DNA from: Chelydra serpentina
Taxonomy: Eukaryota > Chordata > Testudines > Chelydridae
Reading direction: 5' to 3'
NCBI GenBank assembly: GCA_037349315.1
Contig: JBAIAC010000054.1
Span: forward strand, 4,774,001 to 4,838,000
DNA: 64,000 nt
The position numbers were made by a program, and so were the translations under genes. Each line of letters begins with the position of its first letter. The stretch's first letter is position 1. Below are positions 57,871 through 64,000 of the stretch, piece after piece. The notes under the pieces are model-generated. The model worked only from the letters and a program-made list of their open reading frames with translations, ran no database searches and was not told the DNA's origin.

Positions 57871-58529
57871 CCCTGAGCGCTGCCTTTCCATTCACCCCTG
57901 ATGCAGCAGCCTGCTCACCCGGAGCAGCTCTGCCCTAATGGGACCAGGTCCCTGCTGTGTTCCAGCTGCCTCGCCCACCCCACCCAGGAGGCGCCTCTCC
58001 AGGTGTCCGTCTGCCGCGCTGCCCCCCACAGGGAGCAGGGAAAGCACAGCCTGGAAGAAAGGCCTGTTATCGTCCCACCCATAAATTACATGGCAAATCA
58101 GTGGCGCCCATGGGGCAGGGAGAAGCGGCTCGTCAGGAGATCCGAGAGGAAGCAGCGCAGCAGTCTGTGTTTATATGAAATAAAAATAACCCGAGTCCGC
58201 TGTCCAGGTCTGGTGCCGGAACACCCCACCCGTGTGGTGGTGACTGCAAAACGCAGGACAGCTGATCTGTGCGCCCACCCTGGCCTCCAAAAGCAGGTTG
58301 GATGCGGGAGCTTCTCTGCGGCAGCGCTGCTCCTCCCTTCATTACTGCCCCATGGGGGTCATCCCTGTGCTCTTTGCTCCAGTTCAGGCGGCGCTGGTCA
58401 GCAAATGGCATTTCCATCCCATGGGGGCTCTGACACTTCAGAATTCCCCTTTGTCCCGAACTGGGATGAAAATTCAAACTTTGCAAATTGACACTCAAAT
58501 GGAAATTCCGGAACTTTTTGTTTCTGAAA
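57871..58529. other. Non-coding stretch, nothing recognised
   Basis: A 196-codon frame at 57901-58491 overlaps equally long frames in other phases and has no domain. From about 58430 the sequence resembles the unclassified AT-rich repeat at 4430-4770. Confidence 0.4.
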
Positions 58530-58711
58530 CATCCTTAGTGGACTCAAGTATCAGAGGGGTCTCCGTGTTAGTCTGGATCTGTAGAAGCGACAAAGGGTCC
58601 TGTGGCACCTTATAACAGAGGAAATTGAAGCATAAGCTTTCGTGGAAATGTCCAGAGGCAGATAAAAATGTGCAGGGAAGATTCAGGCTAGAGATAACGA
58701 GGTAAGCTTAA

Positions 58712-59250
58712 TCAGGGAGGGTGAGGCCCTCTTCTAGCAGTTGAGGTGTGAACACCAAGGGAGGAGAAACTGCTTTTGTAGTTGGTGAGCCATTCATAGT
58801 CTTTGTTTAGTCCTGAGCTGATGGTGTCAAATTTGCAAATGAACTGAAGCTCTACAGTTTCTCTTTGGAGTCTGGTCCTGAAGTTTTTTTGCTGCAGGAT
58901 GGCTACCTTTAAATCTGCTATTGTGTGTCCAGGGAGGTTGGAGTGTTCTCCTACAGGCTTTTGTATATTGCCATTCCTTATATCTGATTTGTGTCCATTT
59001 ATTCTTTTGCGTAAGGACTGTCCAGTTTGACTGATGTACATAGCAGAGGGGCATTGCTGGCATATTATGGCATATATTACATTGGTGGATGTGCAGGTGA
59101 ATGAACCGGTGATGGTGTGGCTGATCTGGTTAGGTCCTGTGATGGTGTTCCTGGTGTAGATATGTGGGCAAAGTTGGCATCGAGGTTTGTTGCATGGATT
59201 GGTTCCTGAGTTAGAGTTATTATGGTGCGGTGTGTAGTTGCTGGTGAGAA
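58712..59250 (-). pseudogene. PLE GIY-YIG endonuclease segment
   Basis: In the second frame after the frameshift the sequence shows a cysteine-rich linker (PCNKPRCQLC), FTCTSTNVIYAIICQQC, then MYISQTGQSLRKRINGHKSD. This is the GIY-YIG-type fold of PLEs, with S in place of the usual G in YIGQT. It ends SSGLNKDYEWLTNYKSSF..., with a stop at 58714-58712. The domain nicks target DNA for target-primed reverse transcription. The upstream frame break makes this a pseudogene. Confidence 0.85.
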
Positions 59251-60060
59251 CTTCAGGTTGGCGGGTTGTCTGTGGGCGAGGACTGGCCTGCCTCCCAAGG
59301 CCTGTGAAAGTGAGGGATCGTTGTTCAGGATGGGTTGTGGATCACTGATGATCCGTTGGAGAGGTTTTAGCTGAGGACTGTAAGTGATGGCCAGAGGAGT
59401 TCTGTTGGTTTCTTTCTTCGGTTTGTCTTGCAGCAGGAGGCTTCTGGGTACACGTCTGGCCCTGTTGATCTGTTTTCTTATTTCCTCATGTGGGTAGCAT
59501 AGTTTTGAGAATGCTTGGTGAAGATCTTGTAGGTGTTGGTCTCTGTCAGAGGGGTTGGAGCAAATACGGTTGTACCTCAGTGCTTGGCTGTAGACAATGG
59601 ATCGTGTGGTGTGTCCGGGATGGAAGCTGGAGGCATGTAGGTAGGCATAGCGGTCAGTGGGTTTTCGGTATAGGGTGGTGTTAATGTGACCATCGCTTAT
59701 TTGCACCATGGTGTCTAGGAAGTGGACTTCCCGTGTAGACTGGTCCAGGCTGAGGTTGATGGTGGGGTAGAAGCTGTTGAAATCATGGTGGAATTCTTCC
59801 AGAGTTTCTTTCCCATGGGTCCAGATGATGAAGATGTCATCAATGTAGCGTAGATAGAGAAGGGGCGTGAGTGGACGAGAACTGAGGAAGCGTTGTTCCA
59901 GGTCAGCCATAAAAATGTTGGCATATTGTGGGGCCATGCGGGTGCCCATAGCGGTGCCACTGGTCTGGAGGTATACATTGTCACCAAATTTGAAATAATT
60001 GTGCGTGAGAATAAAATCACAGAGTTCAGCAACCAGTTGTGCTGTGGCATCATCAGGGAT
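59250..60060 (-). pseudogene. PLE reverse transcriptase segment (partial)
   Basis: Encodes the catalytic palm of a Penelope-type RT. It shows GTAMGTRMAPQYANIFM, then YLRYIDDIFIIW with the YIDD active site (59836-59847), then LYRKPTDRYAYLHASSFHPG. The fingers domain is missing because the insertion is truncated at 60060 (frame ...IPDDATAQLV). The nine residues before that point in the computed frame come from flanking DNA. The frame departs from the downstream GIY-YIG frame near 59248-59254, a small deletion. PLE RTs resemble telomerase. This copy cannot encode a functional protein. Confidence 0.9.
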
Positions 60061-60073
60061 CATCCTTAGTGGA

Positions 60074-60918
60074 GCGTTTTGTTTCAATAACGTCGAGGCA
60101 TTCTAACCTAGTACAATATATTAAATCTATACAGAATGTAAATATATGTATTAATAGAATACAATTACATTTTAAACTTAAAAAAAAAAAATTGAGTCCA
60201 AGTAAAATAAGGTCACAATGAACTATTCCATTTTGATGCACATTGTTCTGAAATTTGTCTCGTTTCTTTGAAATCAACATGTTCCCATGAAATGTTTCAA
60301 TTTCAAAACAGCATTTTCCAGTGGGGGAAACTGTTCCATCCAAAAATGTTGACCTGCTCTACCTAGGAGAATAGGAACTGCCAGACTGAATCAGACCTCC
60401 TGGCCATCTAACCTACTGTCCTGTCTCTGGCAGGGGTCAGATGCTTCAGAGAAAGAGGCAGAAACCCTCATAATGGGTGATTTTTTGACTAACCTGCCCA
60501 CGGGTCAAGTGTCACCCTCTTCTCAGCAGCTAGTGGTGGGCTTATGGCTGAAGCAGAATTTAAACCGTCTTTTTCTCTTTCTTCAAATTGTTTCCCCTTC
60601 TTTCCTTAATGGATCTTCTCATTATCCATGCCCTTGTGAAACCTGCTTGTAAGACTGGAATGCCAGGAGAAGCGTTCTTATTGGCTGACACAGTAGGGAG
60701 CGCTTACATTTGGTCAATCCTTGATGCTGATTGGCTGAGAGGGTCGCTATGTGTCATGGCACAAAAAAGCCAATTTCTCTTTTCTTAAATCACTTTTTGG
60801 GGATGTTGCTTTTCCTTTATGCTCGTTGCAGAAGCAATGGCGATAAAAATGCCCCTGCTGTGACTTTGAGCCCAAAGGCCCACCCCAGCCCCGCCCCAGG
60901 AAAGCAGTCCCCAGGTCG
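60074..60918. other. Non-coding stretch with repeat relics
   Basis: 60074-60350 continues the unclassified AT-rich repeat interrupted by the PLE. 60370-60480 (CAGACCTCCTGGCCATCTAACC...CTGTCTCTGGCAGGGGTCAG) is a degraded interspersed repeat related to 54320-54420. Nothing else is recognised. Confidence 0.4.
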
Positions 60919-60926
60919 ACCTAGGG

Positions 60927-61237
60927 CAGGGGTCGGCAACCTTTCAGACGTGGTGTGCCGAGTCTTCATTTATTCACTCTAATTTAAGGTTTCGCATGCC
61001 AGTAATACTTTTTAACGTTTTTAGAAGGTCTCTTTCTCTAAGTCTATAATATAGAACTAAACTATTGTTGTATGTAAAGTAAATAAGGTTTTAAAAATGT
61101 TTGAAAAGCTTCATTTAAAATTAAACTAAAATGCAGAGCGCCCCGGACCGGTGGCCAAGACCCGGGCAGTGTGAGTGCCACTGAAAATCAGCTCGTGTGC
61201 CGCCTTTGGCACGCGTGCCAGAGGTTGCCTACCCCTG
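60927..61237 (+). mobile_element. hAT-like MITE (CAGGGGTCGGCAACC family)
   Basis: A 311-bp element with ends CAGGGGTCGGCAACC/GGTTGCCTACCCCTG and an 8-bp TSD, ACCTAGGG (60919-60926) against ACCTAGAG (61238-61245), 7 of 8. The interior is AT-rich with a terminal CGTGTGCCGCCTTTGGCACGCGTGCC palindrome. Non-coding. Confidence 0.9.
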
Positions 61238-61245
61238 ACCTAGAG

Positions 61246-61557
61246 GCTGATGGCTCGGTCTTAGCTGTAGCAGCCCTGCAATTTCTGAGCTCTTTGATCA
61301 GCAGCCAGGAATGTGTAGGGCGAGTTGATGGTTAGTCACATCATAGTGTTGGGTTTGGTTTTTTTTATGGTGCTCAATAAAAGCCGACATTGCTCCAGCC
61401 GACAAAGGAATATACATTGTGCTTGGCTTTTATTTAAGCCTACGCCACAGTCCGCTGCCATGCGAGTCTTGCAACTTTATCTAAGGCCAATAACACGGGG
61501 CATTACTAATTACCTAGGCACGTGATGCAGCCCCTATGTTGGCTTAATATTGATCTT
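61246..61557. other. Non-coding stretch, nothing recognised
   Basis: AT-richer sequence between the hAT MITE and the NPDC1 5' flank. No exon identified. Confidence 0.4.
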
Positions 61558-61857
61558 TAACAACATCTGCAGCACGCTCCGTGAGCACGACTGGCGTGCG
61601 ACCCTTGTCACCAGCTCGAGGACTGTAGTGCGTAGTGATCCTGTCACCATCCGCTGAGTCCTGCACTCGTGTGCGGCTGCCCTCCTGGATGTAAGCAGGG
61701 GGTGCTGCCTGGCACAGGGTGGGGTAGCTGGCAGGAGCTCCCTGGTGCGCCGGCAGGCAGGCGGGCAGCTTATACGGACTCAAGGGGGAAATAGATTAAT
61801 TAGGGTGGGCTGGGAAAGGTGGGAGCAGGGGAGGAGGAACTCCGCTCCTTCCTCACG
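61558..61857 (+). promoter_or_regulatory. Candidate NPDC1 promoter / 5' UTR region
   Basis: Immediately upstream of the candidate first ATG. CpG frequency is higher than in the flanking DNA, and a CTTATACGG TATA-like sequence lies at 61770-61778. No transcription start can be read from sequence alone; the call rests on position before the presumed exon 1. Confidence 0.25.
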
Positions 61858-61903
61858 ATGGCTTGGGTAAGCAGCGCTCTGCTACCCCTCCTGGGCTGGG
61901 CTG
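61858..61903 (+). CDS. NPDC1: Candidate NPDC1 exon 1 (signal peptide)
   Basis: ATG at 61858 has A at -3 and G at +4. It encodes MAWVSSALLPLLGWA, a short hydrophobic signal-peptide-like stretch, and stops at a good donor (CTG|GTGAGAG, GT at 61904-61905). The coding part is 46 nt, so the exon ends in phase 1, which is the phase of the exon 2 acceptor. The joined codon would be GAG (Glu), giving ...GWA-E-ESCPRSLDC. NPDC1 is a type I membrane glycoprotein with an N-terminal signal peptide, so the content fits. The peptide is at the short end for signal sequences. Another donor (GTAAGC at 61867) would give phase 0 and does not match. A different upstream exon 1 is possible. Confidence 0.55.
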
Positions 61904-63248
61904 GTGAGAGCTCCCCCTGCTGGTTGCCTGCTTTAATCCCCAGGACATACTGGATGTATCCAGGAGCCAGAAAGCCAATAGTCTATTCCCCGACCCTAGC
62001 CGCTACGTGCGACTCACTTCACCCAGGAGAGAGACTTAGCTGAGGTGCTGGCAGTCATGAGAGGGTAAAATCAGTGGGTGCAGTTTCCCTGGGGATGGGG
62101 AGACTCCTTCAGAGAGGGCCTACTGGCGTGGTTACAGAGAGCTCAGTGACGGGGCAAACCAGTGTGCCGTGCGGTTAAAGTCTGACGTCACATATAGCCT
62201 GAGCCGGGCTGGGAAGTCGCATTAACTCCGAGGACCTCAGCACTGTTCGGTTAGGGAGGAAAAACCAGCCGGGCAGGAGGCTTTTACTGCGATCTCTGGG
62301 CTGGTTCAAGTCATGATGTAATTTACAAGGAACAGCTGGTCTGGTGGCCTTGGTGAGTCTACCGGCACCTGGGGTGAACTGTGCCAGAGCTCAGGGTGAG
62401 AAACGGGGGCGAGGTGCCCTAGGCGAGTCGTCTTGTTAGCCATTAAACTGCCCTGAGCAGATGATAAGGCTGCACAGATCAATTAAGCGCTCTGCTGCAG
62501 CGGCTAGTAAGTGGTAAGCTGTAGCAGAAAGCTGTGCTCGAGATGAGTCCAGAGCTCAGCTACGGAAACTCGTGATGCAAGTTGGCCGCTCACCAAGTCA
62601 TTTTGTAGACGTTAAACTGGCCTCTGGAAGCAAGGCCAGGCTGACAGGTGAATGCTGGTCTAATGGAAATGCATAGCTGCAGAACAGGAGGGAGTCCCTA
62701 TCGGATATGCCCTTCTGTAGCACTCATCAGTGTAGCCTCTGAGCTCTGTCATTATCCCCACGTTGCCCATGGGGAAATGAGGCCTGGAGAGGCCTTGGTG
62801 ACCTGGCCCTGACCACAGGTCTTGCAGAACCCAGATCTCCTGATCCCAGTCCTGGGTCTTACCCACAAGACTGCTGGATGTTCCAGTGGTCCGTGTTGGC
62901 TGAGTGAAAGCCTTAATGCCGTTCCTCTCTGGGTTATGCCAGAACATGGTTCCACTTTGGTCAGCAGGAGAGGATTAGGGAGCTCGACAGCACCAGCCAA
63001 GCTGCTCTCCCTCCCTGTCTCCCAGGCTGAACGTGTGGCTAGCTGTTCTCCCCCAATGGCTCGGATGTGTGTTGCACAGGCAGATACTTACAGTCCGGCT
63101 GTAGCTAGGATTCTGTTTCTCATTTCTAGCAGTGACGGTAACCTCTCCATGTTGTTGTTCCACAGGGTAAGGACGGACACAGCCGTTTTACCCCACCCAC
63201 TTGTGAAACTCATTCTCACTTGGATCCCTTCTCTCTTCCTTTTCCTAG
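61904..63248 (+). other. NPDC1: Presumed NPDC1 intron 1
   Basis: A 1345-bp interval with a GTGAGA donor and a strong pyrimidine tract (CTTCTCTCTTCCTTTTCCTAG) acceptor. It contains an antisense MIR relic (62700-62870). If exon 1 is wrong, only the acceptor end is firm. Confidence 0.5.
62700..62870 (-). repeat. MIR SINE relic, antisense
   Basis: CTCTGTCATTATCCCCACGTTGCCC, ATGGGGAAATGAGGCCTGGAG, CCCAGATCTCCTGATCCCAG and CTTACCCACAAGACTGCTGG are the reverse complement of a MIR, diverged. Confidence 0.7.
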
Positions 63249-63392
63249 AGGAGTCCTGTCCACGGAGCTTGGACTGCACGCTGCAGAGAAGGGAGTTCTG
63301 CCCCCCTGGTTCCCACGCCTGTGGCCCCTGCCTCCAGCAGTTTGTGGAAGATGAACACGGAAGATGCATCCAGAGGAAGTGGTCCTCCACTG
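63249..63392 (+). CDS. NPDC1: NPDC1 exon 2, cysteine-rich ectodomain
   Basis: A 144-bp exon between a polypyrimidine/CTAG acceptor (AG at 63247-63248) and a GTATGT donor (63393). Both junctions are phase 1. It encodes EESCPRSLDCTLQRREFC, then PPGSHACGPCLQQFVEDEHG, then RCIQRKWSSTG, with six cysteines. The CPxSLDC...CPPGxHACGPCLQ pattern is the signature of the N-terminal region of NPDC1 as I remember it from vertebrates. NPDC1 is a neural type I membrane protein linked to reduced proliferation and neuronal differentiation. Downstream exons, including the transmembrane segment, are outside the window. The acceptor two bases later (AG at 63249-63250) is also possible but would break the phase match. 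Confidence 0.88.
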
Positions 63393-64000
63393 GTATGTGT
63401 GCGCGCTCAGCACTGGGCCTTCCTGCCGGCCCCGTGTAAACCCTTAGGGTACGGCTATACTACCCGCCAGATCGGCGGGTAGTCATTGATCTACTGGGGA
63501 TCGATTTATCGCATCTCATCTAGACGCGATAAATCGATCCCAGAAGCGCTCCCCGTCGACTCCGGAACTCCAGCACGGCGAGAGGCGGAAGCGGAGTCGA
63601 CGGGGGAGCGAGCCTGTGCCGCGTGGACCCAAAGTAAGTAAAATTACTTCGATCTAGGGTGCGTCGACTTCAGCTACGCTATTCTCGTAGCTGAAGTTGC
63701 GTATCCTAGATCGATCTCCCCTCCCCTTCCCCCCCTCCCCCCTCCGTGTAGACCAGGCCCAAGTCTGTACTCCGCTCTCGCCCCCAACTGTAAAACTCTC
63801 CATGTTGCCTTGAAAGCAGGGATTTTTATGAGCTTAACTGAATTAAGGTGTAGTGCAGAGGGGGCGTACCCTGCGGGCATTGGCAATCTCTTCCCTGCTG
63901 CGTTATGGCTCCAACACACGGTCGACAGCGGGCTGAATTCTGCTCTCCCTTACGAAATGCAGATGACCCCTGTGCAGCTCAGCTCTGAATCGCCACCTGT
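63393..64000 (+). other. NPDC1: NPDC1 intron 2, 5' part
   Basis: Follows the exon 2 donor. It contains a Harbinger-type MITE 54 bp downstream of the donor (63447-63759) and ordinary sequence after it. No further exon appears before the window ends. Confidence 0.65.
63447..63759 (-). mobile_element. Harbinger-type MITE in NPDC1 intron 2
   Basis: GGGTACGGCTATACTAC on the left and GTGTAGACCAGGCCC on the right are diverged Harbinger-type inverted ends. TTA precedes the left end, but the right side reads AAG, so the TSD is not intact. The interior repeats the palindromes of 7307-7591: ATCGATTTATCG...CGATAAATCGAT (about 63500-63538) and CTTCAGCTACG...CGTAGCTGAAG (63669-63697). Relative to 7307-7591 it is inverted. 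Confidence 0.7.

Larger units (their letters stand above)
58543..60060 (-). mobile_element. Penelope-like element (PLE), 5'-truncated
   Basis: A 1518-bp insertion on the minus strand with perfect 13-bp TSDs CATCCTTAGTGGA (58530-58542 and 60061-60073). Reading from 60060 leftward: the 3' two-thirds of a reverse transcriptase, a GIY-YIG endonuclease segment ending at 58712, then ~170 bp of 3' UTR with the ...GGTGCCACAGGACCC...ACACGGAG tail. The N-terminal RT part and any pseudo-LTR are missing. The TSD is the same length as for the palindromic PLE at 57389. Confidence 0.92.

Noticed and set aside
61861..61872. Donor GGGTAAGC just after the NPDC1 ATG
   Set aside because: It would end the exon in phase 0 after three codons, which does not match the phase-1 acceptor of exon 2.
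62822..63439. Single-exon reading of the 205-codon frame around NPDC1 exon 2
   Set aside because: Only 63249-63392 matches NPDC1; the rest runs through MIR-derived intron and past a good donor.

Overview
The window looks like nuclear DNA of a cryptodiran turtle. The evidence is a tRNA-derived SINE with A and B boxes and a CR1-type tail (27403-27593), many CR1 3' ends with ATTCTATG-type tails, Penelope-like elements (PLEs), Harbinger elements, MIR/CORE-SINE relics, and abundant hAT-like miniature elements with perfect 8-bp target-site duplications (TSDs). There is no bacterial or viral gene organisation, and almost all of the listed open reading frames are chance or repeat-derived. The species assignment is inference from repeat families recalled from memory.

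Only one host gene is supported: the 5' end of NPDC1 (neural proliferation, differentiation and control 1) on the + strand at the right edge. Its cysteine-rich ectodomain exon is at 63249-63392. A short ATG/signal-peptide exon at 61858-61903 has a matching phase-1 donor and is a plausible exon 1. The rest of the gene lies beyond position 64000. The ~61.8 kb to the left appears to be intergenic or intronic DNA in which I recognise no exon.

Layout. 1-11.6 kb: mostly non-coding, with a minus-oriented solo LTR (3946-4403), a hAT element nested in another hAT (6117-6564), a Harbinger-type MITE (7307-7591) and LTR-like DNA (9011-10110). 11.7-14.0 kb: a complete Harbinger element with TIRs, a TAA TSD and an intact DDE transposase. 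14-29 kb: mostly unique sequence with a long GT microsatellite, hAT MITEs, MIRs and the SINE. 29.2-31.3 kb: layered insertions of two large hAT-like elements into a Harbinger relic that still shows a Myb/SANT-like motif. 33-34.2 kb: two PLE fragments, one a foldback. 39-46 kb: hAT, CR1 and MIR copies and a 1159-bp solo LTR with TATA box and poly(A) signal. 46.7-54.1 kb: foldbacks, hAT MITEs and an inverted pair of CR1 copies. 57.4-60.1 kb: a palindromic PLE insertion and a 1.5-kb 5'-truncated PLE carrying RT and GIY-YIG segments; both have 13-bp TSDs. 60.9-64 kb: a hAT MITE, then NPDC1 exons 1-2 and another Harbinger-type MITE in intron 2.

I found no convincing new multi-gene system. The most unusual signal is the repeated foldback (tail-out, inverted) structure of PLE insertions. 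Next come the intact Harbinger transposase, whose own element has no Myb-like partner, and the set of hAT insertions that can be delimited to the base by their TSDs.
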